DNA from: Roseivivax halotolerans
Lineage (GTDB): Bacteria > Pseudomonadota > Alphaproteobacteria > Rhodobacterales > Rhodobacteraceae
Reading direction: 5' to 3'
Length of the DNA: 64,000 nt
NCBI RefSeq assembly: GCF_900115815.1
Contig: NZ_FOXV01000003.1
Coordinates: forward strand, 124,001 to 188,000
The notes beneath the pieces are model-generated. The model ran no database searches and was not told the DNA's origin. It saw only the letters and a program-made list of their open reading frames with translations. Every line of letters begins with the position of its first letter. The stretch's first letter is position 1. The position numbers and the translations under genes were made by a program. Shown piece after piece: positions 48,809-58,301 of this stretch.

Positions 48809-50941
48809 TCAGATCCCCCGCGCCTCCCGGATCAGCTTCAGGATGTCCTGCGCCGCCTCGGGAATATTCGTGCCCGGCCCGAAGATCGCCTTCACCCCGG
48901 CCTTTTTCAGGAAGTCGTAATCCTGCTGCGGGATCACCCCGCCGCAGATCACGAGAATGTCCTCGGCCCCTTCCGCTTTCAACGCCTCTATGAGCTGCGG
49001 CGCCAGCGTCTTGTGCCCGGCCGCCTGGCTCGAGATGCCGATCACGTGCACGTCGTTGTCGATGGCGTCCTGCGCGGCCTCGGCGGGCGTCTGGAACAAG
49101 GGGCCGACATCCACGTCGAACCCGATATCGGCGAAGGCCGTGGCGATCACCTTGGCACCCCGGTCATGCCCGTCCTGGCCCATCTTGACGACCAGCATGC
49201 GCGGCCGGCGCCCTTCGGCCTCTGCAAAATCCTCCACCGATTTCTGGATCGCCGCGAAGCCTTCGTCGCCCTCATAGGCCGCGCCGTAGACACCGGCGAG
49301 CGTCTTCACTTCGGCCCGGTGGCGGCCGAACACCTTTTCCATCGCCATCGAAATCTCTCCTACGCTGGCCCGTGCGCGCGCGGCCTCGACCGCCGCCTCG
49401 AGAAGGTTGCCACCCTCTTTCGCGACCCGTTCGACCTCCGCCAGGGCCGCGTCACATGCGTCCTGATCGCGGCTGGCGCGGATCCGCTCAAGCGCCTCGA
49501 CCTGGGACTGGCGCACCTTGGCGTTGTCGATGTCGAGGATGTCGAGATCCTCTTCCTTCTTGAGCCGGTACTTGTTCACGCCGACGATCACGTCCTCGCC
49601 GCGGTCGATCTTGGCCTGACGCTGGGCGGCGGTCTCCTCGATGCGGAGCTTGGGCATCCCGCTTTCGACCGCCTTGGTCATGCCGCCCATCTCGTCGACC
49701 TCTTCGATCATCGCCCAGGCCTTTTCGGCCAGGTCATGGGTCAGCCGTTCGACGTAATAGGAGCCCGCAAGCGGATCGACGACATTCGTGACCCCCGTCT
49801 CCTCTTGCAGGATGAGCTGGGTGTTGCGCGCGATCCGGGCGGAGAAGTCCGTCGGCAGCGCCATCGCCTCGTCGAGCGCGTTGGTATGCAGCGACTGCGT
49901 GCCGCCAAGCACCGCGCTCATCGCCTCGTAGGCGGTGCGGATGACGTTGTTGTAGGGATCCTGCTCGGCCAGGCTGACGCCGCTGGTCTGGCAATGGGTC
50001 CGCAGCATCTTGGAGCGCGCCTCCTTCGCCCCGAGATCGGTCATGATCCGGTGCCAGAGCATCCGCGCCGCGCGCAGCTTCGCGGCCTCCATGAAGAAGT
50101 TCTTGCCGATGGCGAAAAAGAACGAGAGCCGCCCGGCGAAGCGGTCCACATCCATGCCGCGCGCGATGGCCGCCTCGACATATTCCTTGCCGTCCGCCAG
50201 CGTATAGGCCAGCTCCTGCACGAGGTTCGCGCCGGCCTCCTGCATGTGGTAGCCGGAGATCGAGATCGAGTTGAAGCGCGGCATCTCGTTGGCGGTGTAT
50301 TCGATGATGTCCGCGATGATCCGCATAGAGGGCTCCGGCGGATAGATGTAGGTGTTGCGGACCATGAACTCCTTGAGAATGTCGTTCTGGATCGTGCCCG
50401 ACAGCACCTTGGTGTCGTGGCCCTGCTCCTGCCCTGCCACGATGAAGCTTGCCAGCACCGGGATCACCGCGCCGTTCATCGTCATGGAAACCGACACCTG
50501 ATCGAGCGGAATACCGTCGAACAGCACCTTCATATCCTCGACGGAATCGATCGCGACGCCTGCCTTGCCGACATCGCCCACGACACGCGGATGATCGCTG
50601 TCATAGCCTCTATGCGTCGCAAGGTCGAAAGCCACGGAGACGCCCTGCTGACCCGCATCGAGCGCGCGGCGGTAGAACCGGTTCGATTCCTCGGCGGTGG
50701 AGAAGCCCGCATATTGCCGGATCGTCCAGGGACGGCCCGCGTACATCGTCGCCTTCACGCCGCGCGTGAACGGCTCCAAGCCCGGAAGCGAGCCCAGGTG
50801 CTCCAGCCCCTCGACATCCGCCTCGGTATAGAGCGGCTTGATATCGAGGCCCTCCAGCGTCTTCCAGACGAGGCTGTCGGGGGATTTGCCCTTGAGCTCT
50901 TTTTCAGCCAGAGCCCGCCAATCTTCGATCTTGGCCGTCAT
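48809..50941 (-). CDS. mcm: Methylmalonyl-CoA mutase
   Basis: This 710-residue adenosylcobalamin enzyme converts (R)-methylmalonyl-CoA to succinyl-CoA. The catalytic TIM barrel spans about residues 1-550 ([30 protein letters not shown]) and the cobalamin-binding domain is at the end with GQDGHDRG, the DxHxxG motif. The single-chain homodimer form is encoded. The ATG has AGAGGA upstream. The start of this gene lies inside the tail of the sulfotransferase-like gene (38 bases). It completes the propionyl-CoA route with pccA and pccB, which lie 1.5 and 5.7 kb away. Confidence 0.97.
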   Translation of the reverse strand: MTAKIEDWRALAEKELKGKSPDSLVWKTLEGLDIKPLYTEADVEGLEHLGSLPGLEPFTRGVKATMYAGRPWTIRQYAGFSTAEESNRFYRRALDAGQQGVSVAFDLATHRGYDSDHPRVVGDVGKAGVAIDSVEDMKVLFDGIPLDQVSVSMTMNGAVIPVLASFIVAGQEQGHDTKVLSGTIQNDILKEFMVRNTYIYPPEPSMRIIADIIEYTANEMPRFNSISISGYHMQEAGANLVQELAYTLADGKEYVEAAIARGMDVDRFAGRLSFFFAIGKNFFMEAAKLRAARMLWHRIMTDLGAKEARSKMLRTHCQTSGVSLAEQDPYNNVIRTAYEAMSAVLGGTQSLHTNALDEAMALPTDFSARIARNTQLILQEETGVTNVVDPLAGSYYVERLTHDLAEKAWAMIEEVDEMGGMTKAVESGMPKLRIEETAAQRQAKIDRGEDVIVGVNKYRLKKEEDLDILDIDNAKVRQSQVEALERIRASRDQDACDAALAEVERVAKEGGNLLEAAVEAARARASVGEISMAMEKVFGRHRAEVKTLAGVYGAAYEGDEGFAAIQKSVEDFAEAEGRRPRMLVVKMGQDGHDRGAKVIATAFADIGFDVDVGPLFQTPAEAAQDAIDNDVHVIGISSQAAGHKTLAPQLIEALKAEGAEDILVICGGVIPQQDYDFLKKAGVKAIFGPGTNIPEAAQDILKLIREARGI

Positions 50942-51821
50942 CGTATCGTCCTCTCTTCTCTGACGAGGGCGGACGGCCGATTGCCGGTTCTCGCCCGTTC
51001 GGATCTTCCTCGTATCGTGCAAGCCCGCCTGCTCCGGCCCTGAGCCAGAAAAGGTCGTCCTGGTAGGTCTCGCGGAGCGCCATCGCTTGCCCTTGGGTGA
51101 AGGGCGTCCACCGCCCCTGCCCCGGCCCGAGCGCGCAGGCCGGCACGCCGCGCGCCGCGAGCGTCTCGGCAAGCTCGGACCGCGACGGGGAGCGGTTGAT
51201 CCAGAGCCTCGCCCGGTCGCGCGGCGCGTCCGACCAGTCCGTTGCCAGCGCCATCAGCCGATCCGGCCGGGCCGCGAAATTCTCGAAGGTGGTCACCACC
51301 AGCTCCGTCTCCGGCAGCGCCGCAGCGGCATCCTCGATCACGCCGCGCCAGCCACGTGCCCTGACCGACAGGTCGATCAGCGTCTCGGGATAAGGCAGCC
51401 CCATGCCGCGCGAGACGGAGACCGCCATCGCCGAAGCCCAGTACATCTCGAGCGACCGCACTTGCAGCACCGCGCGCGTCACCGGGCCAAAAGCCGCCCC
51501 GAACCGCGCGAGACGCTGACCGATATCGGGATAAAGCTCCGCCGTGCGGATATTCCGCCGCATCGTGCCGATCATGTTCTCGTCCGAGACCAGCAAGGTC
51601 TCTATGCCGCACGAGGCCACCCGCTCCGCCGCGAGCCGCACCCGGCCGCGATCCCTGTCTCGCCCGCCCTCGGCAATCCCGTGAAAGAGCCCCTTGCGCG
51701 TTCGGCACGGCCCCCAGAAACCGATGTTCCGGCCTTGCAACGCCGAAGCCTCTGCCCGCGCATAGCGCTGGAAGGTCGTAGAGGCGCTGCGATGCGCGCC
51801 CAGATGCAGAACGATCTTCAT
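50904..51821 (-). CDS. Sulfotransferase-like protein (paralogue of 38559)
   Basis: This 305-residue protein begins [20 protein letters not shown], a PAPS-loop-like start shared with the gene at 38559. It has [12 protein letters not shown], comparable to IISEENIPGSF in the paralogue. The last 38 bases overlap the start of mcm, which it precedes on the same strand, so the two may be co-transcribed. GGAGG lies upstream of the ATG. The substrate is unknown, and a link to propionyl-CoA metabolism is not indicated by sequence. Confidence 0.65.
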   Translation of the reverse strand: MKIVLHLGAHRSASTTFQRYARAEASALQGRNIGFWGPCRTRKGLFHGIAEGGRDRDRGRVRLAAERVASCGIETLLVSDENMIGTMRRNIRTAELYPDIGQRLARFGAAFGPVTRAVLQVRSLEMYWASAMAVSVSRGMGLPYPETLIDLSVRARGWRGVIEDAAAALPETELVVTTFENFAARPDRLMALATDWSDAPRDRARLWINRSPSRSELAETLAARGVPACALGPGQGRWTPFTQGQAMALRETYQDDLFWLRAGAGGLARYEEDPNGREPAIGRPPSSEKRGRYDDGQDRRLAGSG

Positions 51822-51961
51822 GAACGCAGCCTCCGCCCGGTCCCGTGGACACGGCCGAGACTGCCCGCTTCGCTATGAGCGTCGCCTTAACGTTAAAGTT
51901 TTCGTGGTCTGGGGGCATGTTGGGCTTAGAAAGGCGAGGATCCGCGCATATATTCCCAAAC

Positions 51962-52417
51962 ATGACGCGCATCGCTACAGCAACCGCCCTCGCCCTGTCG
52001 CTCCTCGCCTCGCCCCTCCTGGCGGCAGAAGCCGGTTCCGATACAGATGAATTGATCCAAAGCGCCGAAGGCCGCTCGCTATCCGAGTTCGAGTGGCTCA
52101 AGCGCCCGCTCATCGTCTTCGCGGACAATCCCGCCGACCCGCGATATGTCGAGCAGATGCAGTACATCACCGATCGCACGGACGCGCTGATCGATCGTGA
52201 CGTCGTCGTCTTGACCGACACCGACCCGGCGCTTTCCACGGAGATCCGGCGCGAGCTCAGGCCGCGCGGCTTCATGCTGGTGCTCATCGCCAAGGATGGC
52301 ACGCGCGTACTGCGAAAGCCTTTCCCCTGGAGCGTGCGCGAGCTTTCGCGCTCCATCGACAAGCTGCCCGTGCGCCAGCAGGAAATCCGCGACCGGCAAG
52401 GCACCTTGCGGGACTGA
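51962..52417 (+). CDS. Exported DUF4174 protein (second copy)
   Basis: This 151-residue exported protein has a signal peptide (MTRIATATALALSLLASPLLA, then AE) and a DUF4174 domain with FEWLKRPLIVFADNP, DVVVLTDTDP and MLVLIAKDGT. It is homologous to the gene at 5649 and, like it, lacks a CxxC motif. ATG 51962 is preferred over an upstream in-frame ATG because the signal peptide starts there, though no clear ribosome-binding site is seen. A 10-bp palindrome TTAACGTTAA (51887-51896) lies upstream in the region divergent from the sulfotransferase-like gene. Confidence 0.78.
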   Translation: MTRIATATALALSLLASPLLAAEAGSDTDELIQSAEGRSLSEFEWLKRPLIVFADNPADPRYVEQMQYITDRTDALIDRDVVVLTDTDPALSTEIRRELRPRGFMLVLIAKDGTRVLRKPFPWSVRELSRSIDKLPVRQQEIRDRQGTLRD

Positions 52418-52465
52418 GCCGAAGGCCTCGCAGGTCGCGGGTGTGGCGCCGGGCGCGTCATCGCC

Positions 52466-54466
52466 TCACTCGAATTCCATGATCACGTCGTCCACGGCAA
52501 GGCTGTCGCCCGGCCCGGCATTGATCTTGGAGACCACGGCTTTCTTCTCGGCGCGCAGGATGTTCTCCATCTTCATAGCCTCGACGGTACAGAGCGCCTG
52601 GCCTTCCTGAACCTCGTCGCCGGGCTCGACGTTGATCTTCACGATGAGGCCCGGCATCGGGCAGAGCAGCATCTTGGAGGTGTCGGGCGGCTCCTTTTCG
52701 GGCATGAGCCGGGCAAGCTCGGCCTGACGGGGTGTGCGGACGTGCACGCGCAGATCCGCCCCGCGGGAGCGCACGCGGAACCCGCCCGAGATCTTGCCGA
52801 TCTTCATCACGAGCGCCTGTCCGTCGATCTGCATCCGGGCAAGCTGATCTCCCGGCGTCCAGTCGCCGGTGACGCGGTGCTCCTTTCCATCCGCGAAACG
52901 GATCGTCGCGCCCTCGCGATCCGCTTCGATGGTCAGGTCGTAATCATTGCCCTGAAGCGCGACGTTCCACTCCGAGCCGACATGCCGCTCGTGATTGTCG
53001 AGCCGCCCCGAGACCCGCGCGCGCCGAATTTCCGCCACTCGGTTCATGGCCGCCGTCGCTGCCGCGATGCGCCGCAACGCGTCGTCTGAAAGCGTCACGC
53101 CCTCGAACCCCTCGGGATATTCCTCCGCGATGAAGGCCGTCGTCATGTCGCCGCTGGCGAATTTGGGATGGTCCATCACCGCCGACAGGAACGGCAGGTT
53201 GTGCCCGATACCTTCGACCTCGAACGCGTCGAGCGCGGTACGCATGGTCTCGATCGCTTCGCCGCGCGTGCGCCCCCAGGTGCAGAGCTTGGCGATCATC
53301 GGATCGTAATACATCGAGATCTCGCCGCCTTCGAAGACGCCGGTATCGTTCCGCACCATCCCCTCGCCGAGCGGGCCCTCCTCGGGAGGGCGGTAGCGGG
53401 TCAGCCGGCCAATGGAGGGCAGGAAGTTACGATAGGGATCCTCGGCGTAGAGACGGCTTTCGATGGCCCAGCCGTTGATGGTCACGTCCTTTTGCGCGAG
53501 CGCCAGCTTCTCGCCATTGGCGACGCGGATCATCTGCTCGACAAGGTCGATCCCGGTGATGAGCTCGGTCACCGGATGCTCGACCTGCAAGCGCGTGTTC
53601 ATCTCGAGGAAGTAGAAGTTCTTGTTGCCGTCGACGATGAATTCGACCGTCCCGGCACTGGTGTAGCCGACGGCTTCGGCCAGCGCGCAGGCCTGCTCTC
53701 CCATCTTGCGGCGCGTCTCTTCGTCGAGGAACGGCGAAGGCGCCTCCTCGATAACCTTCTGGTTTCGCCGCTGGATCGAGCATTCGCGCTCGTTGAGATA
53801 GATGCAATTGCCGTGGCTGTCGGCCAGAACCTGGATCTCGATATGCCGCGGCTGGGTGACGAATTTCTCGATGAAGATGCGGTCATCGCCAAAGCTGCTG
53901 GCCGCCTCGTTCTTGGAGGACTGGAACCCTTCGCGGGCTTCCTCGTCGTTCCACGCAATCCGCATCCCCTTGCCGCCGCCGCCAGCGGAGGCCTTGATCA
54001 TCACCGGATAGCCGATCTCGGAGGAGATCTTCACCGCCTCCTCGGCATCTTCGATCAGCCCCATATAGCCCGGCACGGTCGAGACCCCGGCCTCCTGCGC
54101 GAGCTTCTTGGAGGTGATCTTGTCTCCCATCGCCTCGATCGCGCCCTTGGGCGGGCCGATGAAGGCAACGCCCTCGGCCTCGAGCGCTTCGGCGAATTTG
54201 GGGTTCTCCGACAGGAAGCCGTATCCGGGATGCACGGCCTCCGCGCCGGTCTGGCGGATCGCGTCCATGATCTTGTCGATCACGATATAGGACTGGTTCG
54301 CCGCCGGCGGGCCGATATGAACGGCCTCGTCGGCCATCTCCACGTGCAGCGCGTTCTTGTCCGCGTCGGAATAGACCGCGACGGTCTTGATGCCCATCTC
54401 GCGGGCGGTCTTGATGACCCGGCAGGCGATCTCGCCCCGGTTGGCGATCAGGATCTTCTTGAACAT
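52466..54466 (-). CDS. pccA: Propionyl-CoA carboxylase, alpha subunit (biotin carboxylase plus biotin carrier)
   Basis: This 666-residue subunit carboxylates its biotin with ATP and bicarbonate. The biotin carboxylase domain fills the first 450 residues (KILIANRGEIACRVI, GGGGKGMR, FLEMNTRLQVEHPVTE), a linker domain of the PCC type follows, and the biotinyl lysine is K632 in EAMKMEN. It works with the carboxyltransferase PccB, encoded 2.1 kb upstream on the same strand. Four small genes lie between them. A start at 54466 gives the standard N-terminus. Confidence 0.96.
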   Translation of the reverse strand: MFKKILIANRGEIACRVIKTAREMGIKTVAVYSDADKNALHVEMADEAVHIGPPAANQSYIVIDKIMDAIRQTGAEAVHPGYGFLSENPKFAEALEAEGVAFIGPPKGAIEAMGDKITSKKLAQEAGVSTVPGYMGLIEDAEEAVKISSEIGYPVMIKASAGGGGKGMRIAWNDEEAREGFQSSKNEAASSFGDDRIFIEKFVTQPRHIEIQVLADSHGNCIYLNERECSIQRRNQKVIEEAPSPFLDEETRRKMGEQACALAEAVGYTSAGTVEFIVDGNKNFYFLEMNTRLQVEHPVTELITGIDLVEQMIRVANGEKLALAQKDVTINGWAIESRLYAEDPYRNFLPSIGRLTRYRPPEEGPLGEGMVRNDTGVFEGGEISMYYDPMIAKLCTWGRTRGEAIETMRTALDAFEVEGIGHNLPFLSAVMDHPKFASGDMTTAFIAEEYPEGFEGVTLSDDALRRIAAATAAMNRVAEIRRARVSGRLDNHERHVGSEWNVALQGNDYDLTIEADREGATIRFADGKEHRVTGDWTPGDQLARMQIDGQALVMKIGKISGGFRVRSRGADLRVHVRTPRQAELARLMPEKEPPDTSKMLLCPMPGLIVKINVEPGDEVQEGQALCTVEAMKMENILRAEKKAVVSKINAGPGDSLAVDDVIMEFE

Positions 54467-54523
54467 GAGCGTCCCTCTTGATGGACCGCCGGGGCTTGTG
54501 CCTCCCCGGATGCGGCCTGAGCA

Positions 54524-54561
54524 CGAAAAAGGCCACCCGCGGCGCGTGCCGGGGTGGCCTT
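54524..54561 (-). terminator. Rho-independent terminator after the small lipoprotein gene
   Basis: On the reverse strand AAGGCCACCC and GGGTGGCCTT (54529-54538 with 54552-54561) form a 10-bp stem followed by TTTTTCG. It ends transcription of the gene at 54605 before pccA, so pccA needs its own promoter or readthrough. Confidence 0.85.
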
Positions 54562-54604
54562 GGAAAGTCTGTCTGTCAGGCCGCGCGACGCGGCCCGGCC
54601 GCGA

Positions 54605-54808
54605 TCAGCAGCGGCTCGGGTAGGTCCGGCAGTAGGCGACGTTACCGGCTGCGCCGACGACCGCACCGGTCGTTGCGTCACCGCCCGTTGCGGCAGCGGT
54701 GCCTGCACCTGCTGCGCCGCCGATGAGGGCTTGCTCACCGAGCGTGTCGCCACAAGCGGCGAGACCGAGAAGGGCGAAAACTGCGGAAATTTTTGCGATG
54801 TGACGCAT
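54605..54808 (-). CDS. Small lipoprotein with glycine-zipper segment
   Basis: This 67-residue protein has a lipoprotein signal peptide with lipobox LAAC (residues 16-19) and a Gly/Ala-rich stretch ALIGGAAGAGTAAATGGD that resembles a glycine zipper. It ends with two cysteines (YCRTYPSRC) that could form a disulfide. GGGAG lies upstream of the ATG. The function is unknown; such proteins are common in alphaproteobacterial envelopes. It has its own terminator. Confidence 0.8.
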   Translation of the reverse strand: MRHIAKISAVFALLGLAACGDTLGEQALIGGAAGAGTAAATGGDATTGAVVGAAGNVAYCRTYPSRC

Positions 54809-55154
54809 GATAAATGCTCCCTGGAAGCGCTTTTACATTCAGATAATGCCATAACTGGCGAAAAAGACGTAGAGTTCCAGCGAATTCGACGATTTTCGCG
54901 AGAATTGGCGAAAACCGGCTTAAAGGATGCTGCTAACCCGGGAAAAAATCCGGGCGGCCAGTTCGGGGATGGACCAGTCCGCCCGGAAGGGGAAGGGTAA
55001 CGGTGAGTGAGCGGCGCTGGGGAGCGCCTCACCAAGTGCGACCCCATCGGGGACATATCAACGCTGACACCGATTTCGCGACGCGCAAACCTTACTTTGA
55101 GGCGAGCGCTCGTATCGGCTTCAACCCGCGCATCGGAAGGGACGCTCGGCAGGA
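54809..55154. other. Gene-free interval in the pcc region
   Basis: No convincing gene is seen in these 346 bases. There is a repeated word TGGCGAAAA (about 54858 and 54911), a short stem CCCGG/CCGGG around 54935-54955, and a bulged hairpin at 55007-55032 (GTGAG-C-GGCGCT, loop GGGG, AGCGCC-TCAC). It would hold the promoter of the lipoprotein gene. A small RNA cannot be excluded. Confidence 0.5.
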
Positions 55155-55514
55155 TCATGCCCATAAATCCCCGTCAAAGGCGTCGGGAAAGGAAGCGCGG
55201 GCGGCGCGCTCGTCGATGATGAGACGGGCGTCGTAATCGGTGGGATCGAACGGATCGTCATAGGGCAGAACTTCGCGGCCGAAGAGCCAGGACAAACGGC
55301 CCGCATCGAGGTTTCCGCGCTCGAAAGGCTCTGCGCCGAACTGCTCCCAGAGCGCGGCCATGAACCACAGATCCGCGCGCCGGTCGGGGGCGCGGCGATC
55401 TGCAAAGCGCTCACGCTTCGTGATCGGGGTAGCACCCTTAGGATTGGCCCGGCGAATTGTAAATTGGAAATCCGTTCCGGGCAGTCGTCCCGGAAACCCG
55501 CGGTGCTTGATCAT
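55155..55514 (-). CDS. Conserved protein of unknown function in the pcc region
   Basis: I do not recognise a family for this 119-residue soluble protein. It has a basic N-terminal half (RRANPKGATPITKRERF, then RRAPDRRADLWFM) and an acidic C-terminal half (LPYDDPFDPTDYDAR). AAGGGG lies a few bases before the ATG. It is placed between pccA and pccB among other small genes on the same strand. The composition and start support a real gene. Confidence 0.65.
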   Translation of the reverse strand: MIKHRGFPGRLPGTDFQFTIRRANPKGATPITKRERFADRRAPDRRADLWFMAALWEQFGAEPFERGNLDAGRLSWLFGREVLPYDDPFDPTDYDARLIIDERAARASFPDAFDGDLWA

Positions 55515-55556
55515 CGGCCCACCCCTTCAAAGAGGTGCCGCGCGGGGCCGTGGAGC

Positions 55557-55577
55557 GGGGCGGCGCGAAGCCGCCCC
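55557..55577 (-). terminator. Stem-loop after the 48-residue lipoprotein gene
   Basis: An 8-bp stem GGGGCGGC/GCCGCCCC with a 5-base loop lies 10 bases after the lipoprotein stop on the reverse strand. There is no T-tract, so termination may be partial. Confidence 0.5.
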
Positions 55578-55586
55578 GTTGCCGAA

Positions 55587-55733
55587 TTACTTGTACTTGC
55601 CGGTGTAGACCGGCTCTTGCGTGATCGGCGCGGGTTCGACGACCACAAATTCTTCTTCAGCTGCCTGCTGGCCGCATGCTGCGACGGTGCCGACAACGGC
55701 GAAGAGGGAAAGAAGCTTGATGCTCTTGGACAT
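55587..55733 (-). CDS. Small lipoprotein (48 residues)
   Basis: Reverse-strand translation from the ATG at 55733 gives MSKSIKLLSLFAVVGTVAAC, a lipoprotein signal peptide with lipobox VAAC (cysteine 20), then an acidic segment GQQAAEEEFVVVEPAP and a basic end YTGKYK. AGGAGA lies five bases before the ATG. The gene is too short for most gene finders. Mature protein is about 29 residues, anchored in the envelope. Its function is unknown. Confidence 0.8.
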   Translation of the reverse strand: MSKSIKLLSLFAVVGTVAACGQQAAEEEFVVVEPAPITQEPVYTGKYK

Positions 55734-55950
55734 TTCTGTCTCCTGTTGTTCCGTGATGGATAGCCGGACGCTGCCTCAGTCGTCGCGCCTTGTCCAGTCG
55801 AGGTTGCGATTGCTCTGTGACAATCGCTCTCCACCATAACTGAAAGCCCGGCGCGAATACATCTGTGCCCTTCAAACGGTGCGTCCTGTGGTGCGAAAGC
55901 CGCAGAACCGCGATAGGTTCCATCAGAATGCACAAAATCTGGTGGAAGCA

Positions 55951-56439
55951 TCAGAAGGCCTCCCAGATGCAGCGGTCATCTTCGATGCTGTAGGCCTCGA
56001 AGACCTGCACGATATCGGGCCGGGACACTCCGAATTCGGTTGCCTCCGAGCCGATGGAGATGATGATCCGGTTCGGATCGGGGTATTCGCCCGGCACCGA
56101 TGGCAGTGCGATTTCCGAGCAAAGATGGTCCATGTCGGCGGAAAGGCGCTCAAGATCCAGCTCGGTCTCCGCCAGCTCGTCCGAGACGAACCGGAAGCGG
56201 AGCAGCGCGTCGTCGCTCTCGCTGACCTCGAAGCGCAATTCCTGAAACTCGACGACGCGGCCGGACGGCAACTCGATGGGATCTTCCAGCGCGACGGCCG
56301 GTCCGGCGAGCGCGATCAAAGCGGATGTCAGGAAGGTGGTGCAGCCCCGACCCCTTTTCAGGGCTCCTCCCGCCGGGGCTGCTGATGGGCGGGACAGTCC
56401 CGCATCCTGTGCCAAGAGTGCAGCTTGAGACCGCTGCAT
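55951..56439 (-). CDS. Exported protein of unknown function (DUF6497 type)
   Basis: This protein has a hydrophobic export segment (TTFLTSALIALAGPAVAL) followed by a mature part beginning EDPIELPSGRVVEFQELRFEV, with two cysteines that could pair. I recall the family as DUF6497. The start is not resolved: the ATG at 56439 (MQRSQAALL) leaves an unusually long region before the hydrophobic segment and has no ribosome-binding site, and ATGs at 56478 and 56556 are also in frame. GGGAGGAG at the inside of the gene suggests a non-ATG start closer to the hydrophobic segment. Confidence 0.6.
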   Translation of the reverse strand: MQRSQAALLAQDAGLSRPSAAPAGGALKRGRGCTTFLTSALIALAGPAVALEDPIELPSGRVVEFQELRFEVSESDDALLRFRFVSDELAETELDLERLSADMDHLCSEIALPSVPGEYPDPNRIIISIGSEATEFGVSRPDIVQVFEAYSIEDDRCIWEAF

Positions 56440-56592
56440 GAAGAGACGACGAACACTTGGGAAACGTTGAAAAAACATCGCCTCTTCTTGGCGTTGCCAG
56501 GAACCTTGGCGTGTGAAGGGGTTTTTAGCAAGCATAATTTTTTCGCATTCTGCCAATGGATTGGGCGCCTCCCCCGGATCGACTTGATTCGC

Positions 56593-58125
56593 TCAGAGGG
56601 GAATGTTGTCGTGCTTCTTCCACGGATTTTGCAGTTTCTTGCCCCGCAGCGACGCGAAGGCCCGGCTCACCCGCCTCCGGGTGGAGCGCGGCTGGATCAC
56701 CTCGTCGATGAACCCCTTCTCGGCAGCGACGAACGGGTTGGCGAACCGATCCTCGTATTCGGCCGTTCGCGCCGCGATCTTCTCGGCATCGCCCAGCTCG
56801 GAGCGATAGAGGATCTCGGTCGCACCCTTCGCGCCCATCACCGCGATCTCTGCCGTCGGCCAGGCGTAGTTGAAATCGCCGCGCAGGTGCTTGGAGGCCA
56901 TCACGTCGTAAGCCCCGCCATAGGCCTTGCGGGTGATGACCGTAACTTTCGGCACCGTCGCCTCGCCATAAGCGAAGAGAAGTTTCGCACCATGCTTGAT
57001 GACGCCGCCATATTCCTGGCCCGTCCCCGGCAGGAATCCGGGCACGTCGACGAAGGTCAGGATCGGGATTTCGAAGGCATCGCAGAACCGCACGAAACGC
57101 GCGGCCTTGCGGCTGCTGTCGATGTCGAGGCAGCCCGCAAGCACCATCGGCTGGTTCGCGACAACGCCCACCGTGCGCCCTTCGAGACGGATGAAGCCGG
57201 TGATGATGTTCTTGGCGAAGTCTTCCTGAATCTCGTAGAAATCCGCCTCGTCCGCGACCTTCAGGATCAGCTCCTTCATGTCGTAGGGCGTGTTGGCGTT
57301 CTCGGGCACGAGCGTGTCGAGAGAGCTTTCCTGCCGCCCCGGCTCGTCGAAGAACGGACGTTCGGGCACCGCGGCGCGGTTGTTGAGCGGCAGAAAATCC
57401 ACGAGCCGCCGCACTTCGGCCAAGGCTTCCACGTCATTCTCGAACGCGCCATCGGCGACAGAGGATTTCTTGGTGTGGGTCGAGGCCCCGCCCAGCTCCT
57501 CGGCGGTGACGACCTCGTTGGTGACAGTCTTCACCACGTCAGGGCCGGTCACGAACATGTAGGAGCTGTCCTTCACCATGAAGATGAAGTCGGTCATCGC
57601 CGGGCTGTAGACCGCCCCGCCCGCGCAGGGGCCCATGATGACGGAGATCTGCGGGATCACACCCGAAGCCATGATATTGCGCTGGAAGACCTCGGCATAC
57701 CCCGCAAGGCTCGCCACGCCTTCCTGGATACGCGCGCCGCCCGAGTCGTTCAGACCGATCACCGGTGCGCCGTTCTGCATCGCCATGTCCATGATCTTGC
57801 AGATCTTCTGGGCATGGGTTTCCGAGAGAGAGCCGCCGAAGACCGTAAAATCCTGGCTGAAGACATAGACCATGCGGCCGTTGATCGTGCCCCAACCGGT
57901 CACGACGCCGTCGCCATAGGGACGCTGCTCTTCCATTCCGAAATCGGTGCAGCGATGGGCGACGAACATGTCGAACTCCTCGAAGGAGCCCTCGTCGAGC
58001 AAGAGATCGATCCGCTCGCGCGCAGTGAGCTTGCCCTTGCCGTGCTGCGCGTCGATGCGCTTTTGCCCGCCGCCGAGCCGCGCCTCTTCGCGCCGCTCCT
58101 CGAGTTCGCGCAGAATGTCCTTCAT
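56593..58125 (-). CDS. pccB: Propionyl-CoA carboxylase, beta subunit (carboxyltransferase)
   Basis: This 510-residue subunit transfers the carboxyl group from biotin to propionyl-CoA, giving (S)-methylmalonyl-CoA. The two crotonase-like halves are visible, with [12 protein letters not shown] and [12 protein letters not shown] in the first and [17 protein letters not shown] and [15 protein letters not shown] in the second. GGGAGCGGG precedes the ATG. The region upstream holds candidate PccR sites shared with the divergent MFS gene. Confidence 0.97.
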   Translation of the reverse strand: MKDILRELEERREEARLGGGQKRIDAQHGKGKLTARERIDLLLDEGSFEEFDMFVAHRCTDFGMEEQRPYGDGVVTGWGTINGRMVYVFSQDFTVFGGSLSETHAQKICKIMDMAMQNGAPVIGLNDSGGARIQEGVASLAGYAEVFQRNIMASGVIPQISVIMGPCAGGAVYSPAMTDFIFMVKDSSYMFVTGPDVVKTVTNEVVTAEELGGASTHTKKSSVADGAFENDVEALAEVRRLVDFLPLNNRAAVPERPFFDEPGRQESSLDTLVPENANTPYDMKELILKVADEADFYEIQEDFAKNIITGFIRLEGRTVGVVANQPMVLAGCLDIDSSRKAARFVRFCDAFEIPILTFVDVPGFLPGTGQEYGGVIKHGAKLLFAYGEATVPKVTVITRKAYGGAYDVMASKHLRGDFNYAWPTAEIAVMGAKGATEILYRSELGDAEKIAARTAEYEDRFANPFVAAEKGFIDEVIQPRSTRRRVSRAFASLRGKKLQNPWKKHDNIPL

Positions 58126-58186
58126 CGCCCGCTCCCTGGTTGCTTATGCTGCAAGTGCCAAATCCGTGACCGCCGGACAAGAAAAA

Positions 58187-58235
58187 TTCGGCAAATTTGC
58201 AAAGTTTGGAAAAATCTTGCTTTGCTAATTGCAAA
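58187..58235. promoter_or_regulatory. Candidate PccR sites between pccB and the MFS gene
   Basis: TTTGCAAA occurs at 58196-58203, followed one base later by TTTGGAAA (58205-58212). Further on CTTGCTTT-GCTA-ATTGCAAA (58216-58235) has the half-site and 4-base spacer pattern I recall for the propionyl-CoA regulator PccR of Rhodobacter sphaeroides (TTTGCAAA-X4-TTTGCAAA), with mismatches. The sites are upstream of pccB. Confidence 0.65.
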
Positions 58236-58301
58236 CATGCGAACCGAGCTGGCCGCAGCGGACCGATTGCCCTTCCCCGCCGCGCGCCCTAAACCGGAGG
58301 C

